Origin: Rhizobium sp. R711
Lineage (GTDB): Bacteria > Pseudomonadota > Alphaproteobacteria > Rhizobiales > Rhizobiaceae
Direction of reading: 5' to 3'
DNA: 64,000 bases
Assembly (NCBI RefSeq): GCF_002211365.1
Contig: NZ_LOKZ01000005.1
Span: forward strand, 124,001 to 188,000
Position numbers and translations under genes: made by a program. A model generated the notes under the pieces. That model did not search any database and was not told the origin of the DNA. It saw only the letters and a program-made list of their open reading frames with translations. Below are positions 8,508-17,148 of the stretch, piece by piece. Within the stretch, counting starts at the first letter, position 1; every line of letters begins with the position of its first letter.

Positions 8508-9707
8508 TTACGCTCCGGGAGCCGTATCGGCGGCCTTGGTGTTGATGCTTGGTTGCACCGACATGCCGGGGCGAAGATCACCGGCTGCCGCGCCATTGCC
8601 ATCGAGCACGATCTTGACCGGTATACGCTGGACGACCTTCGTAAAGTTGCCGGTGGCGTTGTCCGGCGGCAGCAGCGCGAATTCCTGGCCGCTCGCCGGT
8701 GCGATGCTGTCGACGTGACCGTGATAGGTACGGCCGGGGAACGTGTCGACTTCGATGTCAACAGGCTGGCCGGCATGCACGTCGGTCAGCTGCGTTTCCT
8801 TGTAGTTGGCGATCACATAGGCCGCGCTGGTCGGGACAACCGACATCAACTGTGTGCCCGCCTGGACGTACTGGCCAACGCGCAGCGTCCGGTTGCCGAC
8901 GGAGCCATCGACGGGTGCTACGATCGTGGCATAGGAGAGATTGAGTTCGGCCTGACGCTCGACCGCCTGGCTACGGCCGAGCGCGGCTTTTGCCTGTGCA
9001 AGCTCGGCATTCAGAAGATCGACCTGTTTTACGGCTGCCTCGAGGGCCGCGCTGTCGCGCACGATGGTTGCCTGTGCCGCGGCGATCTGCGAGGCGGCCT
9101 GCTGGGCGGTCTGAACCGGGGCATAACCGTTATTGGCAAGGCTCGAATAGCGCTTGTTGTTCTGCTCGGCGAACGTTTCGTTGGCCTTATCGACCTCGAC
9201 CGTGGCGCGGGCGGCGGCGATCGTCGATTGCTGGATTTCGAGAGCTGCCTGCTTGGCGCTTAGCGTAGCTGCCGCAGCGGCAACATCCGCCTTCGCCTGG
9301 TCGAGCGCGGCCTGGAAATCGCGGTCATCGATATGCGCGAGCGGTTGGCCGGCCTTGACGGCCTCATTGTCGTTGACGAGCACCCGGGCGATATAGCCGG
9401 AAACCTTGGGGGCGATCGTGCTGTTGTCCGCCTTCACATAGGCGTCGTCGGTTGACACATGGAAGCGACCGACCGTCCAGTAATCGTTCCCATAATAGGC
9501 ACCTGCGACCACGATCGCGATGGCAGCTGCGCCAAGCAGCAGCGACCGACCTGGTCGCTTGCGAGCCTGCAGTGTGTTAGCGGCAGCGCGCGGCGCCTCC
9601 GCCTGCAGCGGCTTGCCGGCCTCAAGCGTTTCTGGGGCTGCCTCGGCGACCGTTTCGGCGCTTGGGGCGGTGTTGTTGTTCAGAGCATGCAGCTTCTGGG
9701 CGGTCAT
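8508..9707 (-). CDS. emrA: EmrA/HlyD-type membrane fusion protein, second copy
   Basis: Periplasmic adaptor of 399 residues. An Ala/Glu-rich cytoplasmic N-terminus is followed by a membrane anchor at about residues 50-70 (SLLLGAAAIAIVVAGAYY), the lipoyl motif STDDAYVKADNSTIAPKVSG, a long Ala/Gln-rich helical hairpin, and the EmrA-type SIAPASGQEFALLPPDNATG. The ATG at 9707 is preceded by CCGGAG at good spacing; longer frames start in non-homologous sequence. It is the first gene of the second emrAB operon and is divergent from the TetR gene at 9829, whose operator lies between. Confidence 0.92.
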   Translation of the reverse strand: MTAQKLHALNNNTAPSAETVAEAAPETLEAGKPLQAEAPRAAANTLQARKRPGRSLLLGAAAIAIVVAGAYYGNDYWTVGRFHVSTDDAYVKADNSTIAPKVSGYIARVLVNDNEAVKAGQPLAHIDDRDFQAALDQAKADVAAAAATLSAKQAALEIQQSTIAAARATVEVDKANETFAEQNNKRYSSLANNGYAPVQTAQQAASQIAAAQATIVRDSAALEAAVKQVDLLNAELAQAKAALGRSQAVERQAELNLSYATIVAPVDGSVGNRTLRVGQYVQAGTQLMSVVPTSAAYVIANYKETQLTDVHAGQPVDIEVDTFPGRTYHGHVDSIAPASGQEFALLPPDNATGNFTKVVQRIPVKIVLDGNGAAAGDLRPGMSVQPSINTKAADTAPGA

Positions 9708-9762
9708 TGTTGTCTCCGGATCATGGCCGCTATCGCGAAGGACACAGCCTGATGCACAAAAA

Positions 9763-9824
9763 GGAAAATTGACGTTTTCCAAAATATGCTCTATAAAATC
9801 GATGTCAACATGAATTTGGAAAAT
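9763..9824 (+). promoter_or_regulatory. Promoter and operator for the divergent tetR/emrA pair
   Basis: On the plus strand a near-consensus sigma-70 promoter is visible: TTGACG at 9769-9774, a 17-base spacer, and TATAAA at 9792-9797. The -35 box is the spacer of a perfect palindrome GGAAAA-N6-TTTTCC (9763-9780). A second arm pair TTTTCCAAA (9775-9783) / TTTGGAAAA (9816-9824) straddles the promoter. This overlap is what an autoregulated TetR repressor would use to block RNA polymerase. Confidence 0.65.
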
Positions 9825-9828
9825 AGTG

Positions 9829-10485
9829 ATGGTCCAAAATCACAAGATCGAGAGAAGGCCGCGAGGCAGACCGCAGGCGCGGTGCGATGACGACACCAGA
9901 AGCGTCATCATTGAGGCTGCCAACAAGCAGTTTCACGAGAATGGATATGCGACGGCGAGCATAGCAGCGATCGCGCAGGAAGCGGGCGTTTCGACAAAGA
10001 CGCTCTACCGGTTGTTTCCGACGAAAGCCGACCTCTTCTCCGACCTGATTTCCGATCGCATTAGCCGCTTTTTGCTGGCGCTCGACCCGACTACGCTTGC
10101 CGCGGCCGATCTGCGCCAAGGCCTCGAGCGGATGCTGATGGCCTATGGCATGCTGACACTCTCGGACGACACCATCACCATGATGCGCCTCGTGATCGGC
10201 GAGTCCGACCGTTTCCCCGAAATCTCCGCATCCTTCTATGAAAAAGCCATCGTTCGAACGAGCGCACTGATGGAGGGATGGCTGCGCAAACAGGTCGATC
10301 GCGGCCTCATCGCTCTCGACGACCCGCATGCCGCTTGCGGCATGTTGCGCGGCATGATGGCCATGGAGCCACAGCGCGCCGCAATGCTGCGGCAGCTGCC
10401 GGCGCCCGGGATCGAGGAGATCGCTGCCCGGGCGAAAATGTGCGCCGATCTGTTTCTGAACGGCGCGGCAGTCGTTCCAGCTTAG
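9829..10485 (+). CDS. TetR family regulator, likely repressor of the second emrAB
   Basis: DNA-binding repressor of 218 residues. A basic N-terminus (RRPRGRPQ) precedes the TetR_N domain with helix-turn-helix at about residues 45-68 (ASIAAIAQEAGVSTKTLYRL). The C-terminal part (about 90-215) resembles the TetR_C AefR-like domain. A GTG three bases upstream is the other possible start. Its promoter overlaps its own likely operator, which also lies upstream of the divergent emrA, so it probably represses both. Confidence 0.9.
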   Translation: MVQNHKIERRPRGRPQARCDDDTRSVIIEAANKQFHENGYATASIAAIAQEAGVSTKTLYRLFPTKADLFSDLISDRISRFLLALDPTTLAAADLRQGLERMLMAYGMLTLSDDTITMMRLVIGESDRFPEISASFYEKAIVRTSALMEGWLRKQVDRGLIALDDPHAACGMLRGMMAMEPQRAAMLRQLPAPGIEEIAARAKMCADLFLNGAAVVPA

Positions 10486-10513
10486 TCGCCGCGCTTAAGC
10501 GCGGAGAACCGCC

Positions 10514-11062
10514 TCAGGCGGTCTTTGCAAGCTCCTTGTCGATGGCAGAAGTCAGTCGTTGATCGTCGGCCGTGACATCAGGCGCAAACCGCGCCACGAT
10601 CTTGCCGTCGCGGCCAATCAGAAACTTTTCGAAATTCCACAGGATATCGCTCTTGTCGCCGGTCTCGATGCCGTGATTGCGCAGCCGCTCCCGCATCGGA
10701 CCTTCGCCAACTGCCGTCCCGGCAGCGGCTGTCAGCAGCTGGTAGAGCGGATGCTTATCATCGCCCTTCACCGAGATCTTCGAGAAGATCGGAAACTTCA
10801 CGTCATAAGTTAGGGTGCAGAATTCAACGATCTCGGCATCCGTGCCGGGTTCCTGCCCCTTGAAATTGTTCGCCGGAAAGGCGGCAATCACGAAGCCGCG
10901 CTCGCGTTTGTCCTCATAGAGCTTCTCGAGCCCTTCGTACTGGACAGTCAGGCCGCATTTGCAGGCGACATTGACGACCAGGATTACCTTGCCGCGGTGA
11001 TGGCTCAGCGTTGTCTCACGGCCGTCGGCCAGCTTCACCGGTATGTTCAAAAGATCAGTCAT
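10514..11062 (-). CDS. Glutathione peroxidase family protein
   Basis: Thioredoxin-fold peroxidase of 182 residues that reduces hydroperoxides in the cytoplasm. The family core is NVACKCGLT, where the peroxidatic cysteine is C36 (selenocysteine in animals). The Gln and Trp of the catalytic tetrad are in FKGQEPG and ILWNFEKFLI. Two unusual points are C34, where the family normally has Ser, and FPANNF where FPCNQF is usual, so the resolving chemistry may differ. The start is fixed by GGAGGCAGTG before the ATG at 11062. It is a single gene, divergent from the membrane protein at 11199. Confidence 0.92.
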   Translation of the reverse strand: MTDLLNIPVKLADGRETTLSHHRGKVILVVNVACKCGLTVQYEGLEKLYEDKRERGFVIAAFPANNFKGQEPGTDAEIVEFCTLTYDVKFPIFSKISVKGDDKHPLYQLLTAAAGTAVGEGPMRERLRNHGIETGDKSDILWNFEKFLIGRDGKIVARFAPDVTADDQRLTSAIDKELAKTA

Positions 11063-11198
11063 CACTGCCTCCAGCATGAATTCCGCCGCGGAAGCTATAC
11101 CCACCCGTGCGTTTGTCCAGCAGGCAGATGCAGTCCACTGGCAAAATCAATCAAAACAGCTAGTTTGCCCCCAAGAGCACGGGAGGGCGCGACGGAAG

Positions 11199-11960
11199 AT
11201 GGTGCTGGAACTACTGGTGGCGGTCGTTGTCTTCGCTTTGCTCATGACAGCCTCGATCGGAACGATGCTGACTTACTCGAAGCTGCCGGTGCATCACCGC
11301 CAGGACGAGACCAATACCGTCGTCCGGCTGGTCGCCAACATCTTCGTCGTTATGACATCGCTTGTCTTTGGCCTGATGATCAATTCGTCAAAGAACACCT
11401 TCGCCGAGATCGATAAGAACGTTCACGCCTTCGCGACGCAAATCATCCTTCTTGACCGAACCCTGCGCACCTATGGCCTCGAGGCCAACGAAACCCGTAA
11501 GCGCCTGGAAAACTACGTCGAAAAAGCGCTGACCAATCCGGCGCGCGCCGCCACCGATCCAATGGTCAAGAGCGACCGAACGAGCGAGCTTGCCCTCAAT
11601 GCCGTCGGCGACAGCCTTTCGCTGATCAGGCCGTCCGACCCGGGGCATGTTGCGCTCTGGAACGACGCCCGCCAGCAGTACCAAAGGATCGTCGAGCAAC
11701 GCTGGATCATCGTCGAACAATCGGAAGGCGTCATTCCGAGGCCGCTCATCACGATGCTGACGGCGTGGCTGACCTTGATCTTTGCCAGCTTCGGCTATCG
11801 TGCGCCGAGAAACATCATCGTCATCCTGATGTTCTTCATGTCCGCGCTCCTCATATCCCTGTCGATCTTCATCGTGCTGGATATGGACATCCCGTTCTCG
11901 GGCTGGATCCAGATTTCCGATACGCCCCTTCGCAGGGCGCTGGCCGAGCTTCAACAATAG
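11199..11960 (+). CDS. DUF4239 (bestrophin-like) membrane protein
   Basis: Integral membrane protein of 253 residues and unknown function. Two hydrophobic segments stand at the N-terminus (about 3-25 and 45-66, the second reading IFVVMTSLVFGLMINSSK), then a soluble helical region of about 110 residues, then two more segments near 185-232 (TAWLTLIFASFGYRAP, IVILMFFMSALLISLSIFIV). This 2+2 layout and the conserved F-G-L-x-I-x-x-S/K pattern fit DUF4239. The start ATG follows gggaggg; longer frames would overlap the divergent peroxidase gene. No function can be inferred from neighbours. Confidence 0.75.
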   Translation: MVLELLVAVVVFALLMTASIGTMLTYSKLPVHHRQDETNTVVRLVANIFVVMTSLVFGLMINSSKNTFAEIDKNVHAFATQIILLDRTLRTYGLEANETRKRLENYVEKALTNPARAATDPMVKSDRTSELALNAVGDSLSLIRPSDPGHVALWNDARQQYQRIVEQRWIIVEQSEGVIPRPLITMLTAWLTLIFASFGYRAPRNIIVILMFFMSALLISLSIFIVLDMDIPFSGWIQISDTPLRRALAELQQ

Positions 11961-12156
11961 CAATTTGCGGAACGTTGAGCGGCATCGCGCTCGTGTTATC
12001 GCGACACCGACGAGATCCTGGCGCAAACGATCCGCGTCCTTGAAGTGCCGAACAGGAACTTTGCATCCCGCACGGCATTGATTAGTCCAGGAAGGCTTAC
12101 AGATATCAAGGCGGCAGGCGCACGCCCGTCGCTCGGCCTCGAGACGCTGGAGTCGC

Positions 12157-13926
12157 ATGACAACACAGCAGATCCTCGCCTTCAGCGTGATCGGCCTGAT
12201 GATGGCGATCTTCATCTGGGATCGCTTCCGCTATGATCTGGTCGCCTGTTGTTCCCTTGTTCTGGCAGTAGCTGTCGGCATCGTGCCTTTCGACAGGGCA
12301 TTTTCGGGCTTCAGCGATGACATCGTCATCATTGTAGGCAGTGCGCTCATCGTCAGTGCCGGCGTCGCGCGCTCCGGAATCGTCGACACCACGATCAAGC
12401 GATTCTTCCCCAATCTGACCAAGCTGCATGCGCAACTCGCCCTGCTGCTCATCGTTGTCGCCGTTCTCTCTGCCTTCATCAAGAACATCGGCGCGCTTGC
12501 GATCATGATCCCGGTCGCCTTCCAGTTTGCCCGCAAGAGTGGGAGATCACCATCGTTCTACCTGATGCCCATGAGCTTTGCCGCCCTTCTGGGCGGGCTG
12601 ATGACCCAGATCGGCACCTCGCCGAACATCGTGGTCTCGCGACTCCGTGGCGAAATCAGTGGTGAACCCTTCACGATGTTCGACTTCACGCCGGTCGGAG
12701 CGACGCTAACACTGGTCGGCATTGTCTTTCTGATCTTCTTCCACTGGCTCCTTCCCGAGCGACAGAACGAGAATCCGTCGCTGGAGGAAGCGCTGGATCT
12801 CAAGAACTATTTTTCCGAGGCAACCGTCGTGGAGGGCTCGGGTTTCGAAGGCAAGGCACTCAACGGCATCCTGCAGCTTGGCGATGGAGAAGTAATCGCA
12901 ACCGCGATCCTGCGCGGGCATTCACGCCTTTCGCCCTTCCCTGACATCCTCCTGAAAGCAGGCGACACGATCCTGCTGGAGGGGCGCCCGGAGGCGCTGG
13001 ACCGCGTCGTTTCCAATGCCAAGCTCAAGCTTGCCGGCAAACCGATCCCTGAGGCGAAGGCCGAGGGAGACGTCACCTCCATCGAAGCGGTGATTTCATC
13101 CGAGTCCATGCTGGTCGGCTGGTCCGCGCGCCAGCTTTCACTGTGGAACCGCCGTCGGATCAACCTGCTGGCCGTCAGCCGCCACGGTCACCGGCTGACA
13201 GAGCGCCTGAGCGAAGTGACCCTGCGCGCCGGCGATGTTCTTGTGTTACAGGGCAGCCGCCGAAACCTGCCTGCCTTCCTGCAGGAATTCGCCTGCCTTC
13301 CCCTGGCGCAGCGCGACATCATGCTCGGCACACCGCGCAGGGCCTATGTGCCGCTGCTGATCCTCGCCGCCGCGATGGGTGTAACCGCAGCCGGAATGGT
13401 TCCGGTTTCGGTTGCCTTCTTCTGCGCGGCGCTGGCAATGGTCGTCTTTCGGGCAATCCCGCTCGCCGAGGTCTACAAGGCCGTGGACGGGCCGATCCTG
13501 ATCATGCTTGCGGCTCTGATCCCCGTCTCCGACACACTGCGAACGACCGGCGGCAGCGATCTGATTGCCGGCTGGCTTGGCCACTTTGCGGCCCAGATGC
13601 CGCCCTTCGGCGCATTGGCGCTGATCCTCATCACCGCCATGGCGGTAACCCCGTTCCTCAACAATGCGGCAACGGTTCTGGTCATGGCGCCGATTGCGGC
13701 AAGCTTCGCCCAGACACTCGGATACCGGCCTGAGGCGTTCCTGATGGCGGTCGCCATTGGAGCGGGTTGCGATTTCCTGACGCCGATCGGCCACCAATGC
13801 AATACACTTGTCTTCGGCCCGGGCGGTTACCGCTTCAGCGACTATCCTCGCCTCGGCCTGCCGCTGTCCTTCATCATCATCCTCGTCAGCGTGCCCGCCC
13901 TGCTATACGTCTGGCCGGTTCGTTGA
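12157..13926 (+). CDS. SLC13/DASS family transporter with two RCK_C domains
   Basis: Inner-membrane ion-coupled anion transporter of 589 residues. Two hydrophobic halves flank two RCK/TrkA C-terminal domains in the central loop (about 205-290 and 300-385). The signature substrate and sodium sites of the family are visible as LMTQIGTSPNIVV in the first half and TPFLNNAATVLVM in the second. Relatives with this arrangement (YfbS-like, SAC1-like) carry sulfate, phosphate or dicarboxylates, and the substrate is not decidable here. The gene stands alone, and about 200 upstream bases show nothing clear. Confidence 0.88.
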   Translation: MTTQQILAFSVIGLMMAIFIWDRFRYDLVACCSLVLAVAVGIVPFDRAFSGFSDDIVIIVGSALIVSAGVARSGIVDTTIKRFFPNLTKLHAQLALLLIVVAVLSAFIKNIGALAIMIPVAFQFARKSGRSPSFYLMPMSFAALLGGLMTQIGTSPNIVVSRLRGEISGEPFTMFDFTPVGATLTLVGIVFLIFFHWLLPERQNENPSLEEALDLKNYFSEATVVEGSGFEGKALNGILQLGDGEVIATAILRGHSRLSPFPDILLKAGDTILLEGRPEALDRVVSNAKLKLAGKPIPEAKAEGDVTSIEAVISSESMLVGWSARQLSLWNRRRINLLAVSRHGHRLTERLSEVTLRAGDVLVLQGSRRNLPAFLQEFACLPLAQRDIMLGTPRRAYVPLLILAAAMGVTAAGMVPVSVAFFCAALAMVVFRAIPLAEVYKAVDGPILIMLAALIPVSDTLRTTGGSDLIAGWLGHFAAQMPPFGALALILITAMAVTPFLNNAATVLVMAPIAASFAQTLGYRPEAFLMAVAIGAGCDFLTPIGHQCNTLVFGPGGYRFSDYPRLGLPLSFIIILVSVPALLYVWPVR

Positions 13927-13930
13927 CCTA

Positions 13931-13992
13931 ATTGCCCATTTTCCTTGACGCGCGCGGTCGAATATGGCCTTAAGGCCAGCCAAATGGGCAAT
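13931..13992 (+). promoter_or_regulatory. Nested inverted repeats upstream of gltX
   Basis: An 11-bp perfect inverted repeat, ATTGCCCATTT (13931-13941) and AAATGGGCAAT (13982-13992), encloses a 14-bp palindrome TGGCCTTAAGGCCA (13965-13978). It begins just after the stop of the upstream transporter and ends 125 bases before gltX. It may be a terminator for the transporter, an operator or a leader RNA structure. There is no T-run on the plus strand. Confidence 0.45.
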
Positions 13993-14117
13993 CGGCGGAT
14001 GAACGGGGGCAGTGCCCTTTTCCAGCCGGTTTCCTGATCCAGTTATCTGCATTCTTTCCGGCCGAACGTCGCTTTCCCAAGAAAAGCCGTCCGGCATTCA
14101 TTTGACGGGCACATAAA

Positions 14118-15575
14118 ATGACAGCTTCCGGCGTCCGCGTCCGCATTGCTCCCTCGCCGACCGGCGAGCCGCATGTCGGCACTGCTTACATCGCACTCTT
14201 CAACTATCTTTTCGCCAAGAAGAACGGCGGCGAGTTCATTCTGCGCATCGAAGACACCGATGCGACGCGCTCGACCCCGGAATTCGAAAAGAAGGTGCTG
14301 GACGCGCTGAAATGGTGCGGCCTCGAATGGAAGGAAGGTCCTGACATCGGCGGTCCCTACGGCCCCTATCGTCAGTCCGACCGCAAGGACATCTACACGC
14401 CCTACGGCCAGGAACTGCTGGACAAGGGCCACGCCTTCCGCTGTTTCTGCACGCCCGAGCGGCTGGAAAAGATGCGCGAAGAGCAGCGAGCCGCCGGCAA
14501 GGCACCGAAGTATGACGGTCTTTGCCTGAAATATTCGGCCGAAGAAGTCAGCTCCAAGATGGCAGCCGGCGAAGGCTCGGTCATCCGTATGAAGATCCCG
14601 ACCGAGGGCTCCTGTGACTTCACCGACGGTGTCTACGGCGACGTCAGCATTCCGTGGGATTCCGTCGATATGCAGGTCCTCATCAAGGGCGACGGCATGC
14701 CGACCTATCATATGGCAAACGTCATCGACGACCATCTGATGCAGATCACCCACGTCGCCCGCGGCGAAGAGTGGCTGGCGTCCGTGCCGAAGCACATCCT
14801 GCTTTACCGCTACTTCGGCTGGGAGCAGCCGGTGTTCATGCATCTTTCGCTGATGCGCAACGCCGACAAGTCGAAGCTCTCGAAGCGCAAGAACCCGACG
14901 TCGATCTCCTATTACTCCGCTCTCGGCTATATTCCGGAAGCGCTGATGAACTTCCTCGGCCTGTTCTTCGTGCAGATCGCCGAAGGCGAAGAGCTGCTGA
15001 CGATGGACGAACTCTCGGAAAAGTTCGATCCCGAAAACCTTTCCAAGGCCGGCGCGATCTTCGACATCCAGAAGCTGGATTGGCTGAACGGTCGCTGGAT
15101 CCGCGAGAAGCTGTCGGAAGAGGAATTCCAGGCCCGCGTGCTCGACTGGGCGATGGAGAACGACCGCCTGAAGGCCGGCCTGCGCCTGTCGCAGTCGCGT
15201 ATTTCCAAACTCGGCGAACTCCCTGATCTCGCAGGCTTCCTGTTGAAGTCCGACCTCCGCGTGGACCCCTCGGCCTTCGCCAAGATCAAGTCGCCGCCGG
15301 AAGAGATCCTCGAGATCCTCAACACCGTTCAGCCGGATCTCGAAAAGATTCTCGAATGGAACGTCGAGACGATCGAGGCCGAGCTGCGCGCGATTACCGA
15401 TCGCATGGGCAAGAAGCTGAAGGTCGTCGTGGCGCCGCTCTTCGTTGCCGTCTCCGGCTCGTCGCGCTCGCTGCCGCTCTTCGACTCGATGGCGATCCTC
15501 GGCCGCTCCGTCGTGCGTCAGCGGTTGAAACTGGCCGCCCAGGCAGTTGCCTCCCTCGTCGGCCCGAAGAACTGA
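14118..15575 (+). CDS. gltX: Glutamyl-tRNA synthetase
   Basis: Class I aminoacyl-tRNA synthetase of 485 residues that charges glutamate onto tRNA-Glu (and, in many rhizobia, tRNA-Gln for later amidation). The HIGH-type motif is APSPTGEPHVGTAY (PHVG at 18-21) and the KMSKS-type motif is KLSKR at 253-257. The C-terminal anticodon-binding region is present and the length is normal. Rhizobia often carry two gltX genes; this is the one followed at once by lysS, 16 bases downstream. Nested palindromes lie upstream. Confidence 0.97.
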   Translation: MTASGVRVRIAPSPTGEPHVGTAYIALFNYLFAKKNGGEFILRIEDTDATRSTPEFEKKVLDALKWCGLEWKEGPDIGGPYGPYRQSDRKDIYTPYGQELLDKGHAFRCFCTPERLEKMREEQRAAGKAPKYDGLCLKYSAEEVSSKMAAGEGSVIRMKIPTEGSCDFTDGVYGDVSIPWDSVDMQVLIKGDGMPTYHMANVIDDHLMQITHVARGEEWLASVPKHILLYRYFGWEQPVFMHLSLMRNADKSKLSKRKNPTSISYYSALGYIPEALMNFLGLFFVQIAEGEELLTMDELSEKFDPENLSKAGAIFDIQKLDWLNGRWIREKLSEEEFQARVLDWAMENDRLKAGLRLSQSRISKLGELPDLAGFLLKSDLRVDPSAFAKIKSPPEEILEILNTVQPDLEKILEWNVETIEAELRAITDRMGKKLKVVVAPLFVAVSGSSRSLPLFDSMAILGRSVVRQRLKLAAQAVASLVGPKN

Positions 15576-15591
15576 ACCGGACGTTTGCATC

Positions 15592-17088
15592 ATGACCGAA
15601 AAGACCGAAACAGCGACCCTTTCCTCCGACGCCACCGAGGTCCGCGCACAGAAGCTGAAGCTGCTGCGCGAACAGATCGGCGACGTCTATCCGGCGCATT
15701 TCCACCGGACCATGACCAATGCCGAACTGGCGAAGAAGTACGAAGGCCTCGAGTCTGATGTCGAGACACAGGATGTGGTGACCGTTGCCGGTCGCGTTTA
15801 TTCCTCGCGCAATTCAGGCATGTTCATGGATATCCATGACGCCTCCTGCAAAATCCAGATCTTCAGCCACAAGGACGTGACGCCGGAAGAAGCACGCAAC
15901 ATGCTCGGCATGATCGATATCGGCGACATCATCGGCGTCACCGGTACGGTGCGGCGTACGAAGCGCGGCGAATTGTCGATCAACGCCCGCGAAATCACCA
16001 TGCTGACGAAGTCGCTACTCCCCATGCCGGAGAAGTGGCACGGCGTCTCCGATGTCGAGATCCGCTATCGCAAGCGCCACCTCGACATCATGACCAACGA
16101 GGAATCGAAACTCCGTTTCCAGCAGCGCTCGAAGATCGTCTCCGGCATCCGTCGCTTCATGGAAAACGACGGTTTCATGGAAGTCGAAACGCCGATGCTG
16201 CACTCGGTCTACGGCGGCGCCACCGCCGAGCCGTTCAAGACGCATCACAACACGCTGAAGCTCGACATGTACCTGCGCATCGCGCCGGAGCTGTATCTGA
16301 AGCGGACGCTGGTTTCGGGCCTCACCGACAAGGTGTTCGAGATCAACCGCAACTTCCGCAACGAAGGCGTCTCGACCCGGCACAATCCAGAATTCACGAT
16401 GATGGAGTGCTACTGGGCCTATGCCGACTACGAGGACATCATGGACCTCGTCGAACGGCTCTTCGAAAGTCTGGCGCTGTCGATCCATGGCACGACGGAA
16501 TTCCCCTTCGGCGACAAGACGATCTCCTTCAAGGGTCCGTTCAAGCGCGTGCCGATGCCCGACGCCGTCAAGGAAGTGGCCGGTATCGACTTCCTCGCCA
16601 TCAAGACCGACGAGGAAGCCCGCGCCGCCGCTAAGGCCGCCGGTTTCGAAGTCGAGAAGGATTGGACCTGGGGTGAGTGCCTTGCCTTCATCTTCGAAGA
16701 GAAGGTTGAAGCGACGCTGATCCAGCCATCACACGTCACCCATTTCCCGAAGGACATCTCGCCTTTCGCCAAGGAAGTGCCGGGTGAGCCGCGCCTCGTC
16801 GAGCGCTTCGAGACCTACTGCAACGCCTGGGAACTCGGTAACGCGTTTTCGGAACTCAACGACCCGGAAGAGCAGCGTCGCCGCATGGTGGAGCAGCTGG
16901 AGCAGGCGCACGCCCGCGGCGAAAAGGAAAAGCAGCTGGACGACGAATTCCTCGATGCGATCGACCAGGGCATGCCGCCGGCAGGTGGCCTCGGCATCGG
17001 CGTCGATCGCCTGATCATGCTGCTCACCAACGCTCCGTCGATCCGCGACGTGATCCTCTTCCCGGCTCGCCGCAGCAAGGCAGACTGA
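15592..17088 (+). CDS. lysS: Lysyl-tRNA synthetase, class II
   Basis: Charges lysine onto tRNA-Lys. The 498-residue protein has an N-terminal OB-fold anticodon domain (about 55-150; GRVYSSRNSGMFMDIHD) and a class II catalytic core with motif 2 FRNEGVSTRHNPEFTMME and motif 3 GLGIGVDRL near the end. Many alphaproteobacteria use the unrelated class I enzyme, so the class II form is worth recording. The start ATG at 15592 follows the gltX stop by 16 bases; the frame upstream overlaps gltX. It is co-transcribed with gltX and ends in a strong terminator. Confidence 0.96.
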   Translation: MTEKTETATLSSDATEVRAQKLKLLREQIGDVYPAHFHRTMTNAELAKKYEGLESDVETQDVVTVAGRVYSSRNSGMFMDIHDASCKIQIFSHKDVTPEEARNMLGMIDIGDIIGVTGTVRRTKRGELSINAREITMLTKSLLPMPEKWHGVSDVEIRYRKRHLDIMTNEESKLRFQQRSKIVSGIRRFMENDGFMEVETPMLHSVYGGATAEPFKTHHNTLKLDMYLRIAPELYLKRTLVSGLTDKVFEINRNFRNEGVSTRHNPEFTMMECYWAYADYEDIMDLVERLFESLALSIHGTTEFPFGDKTISFKGPFKRVPMPDAVKEVAGIDFLAIKTDEEARAAAKAAGFEVEKDWTWGECLAFIFEEKVEATLIQPSHVTHFPKDISPFAKEVPGEPRLVERFETYCNAWELGNAFSELNDPEEQRRRMVEQLEQAHARGEKEKQLDDEFLDAIDQGMPPAGGLGIGVDRLIMLLTNAPSIRDVILFPARRSKAD

Positions 17089-17107
17089 GACGGCTCATAA
17101 GGAGTAG

Positions 17108-17137
17108 AAAAGGCGGCGGCCCCTCGCCGCCTTTTTT
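17108..17137 (+). terminator. Rho-independent terminator after lysS
   Basis: The stem GGCGGCG (17112-17118) and CGCCGCC (17125-17131) has a 6-base loop, is preceded by four A and followed by six T. It is a classical intrinsic terminator, usable from both directions, between lysS and the convergent gene. Confidence 0.9.
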
Positions 17138-17148
17138 CGTTGGAATTG

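Noticed and set aside
14043..15635. 530-residue open frame opposite gltX
   Set aside because: Antisense shadow of a complete glutamyl-tRNA synthetase gene.
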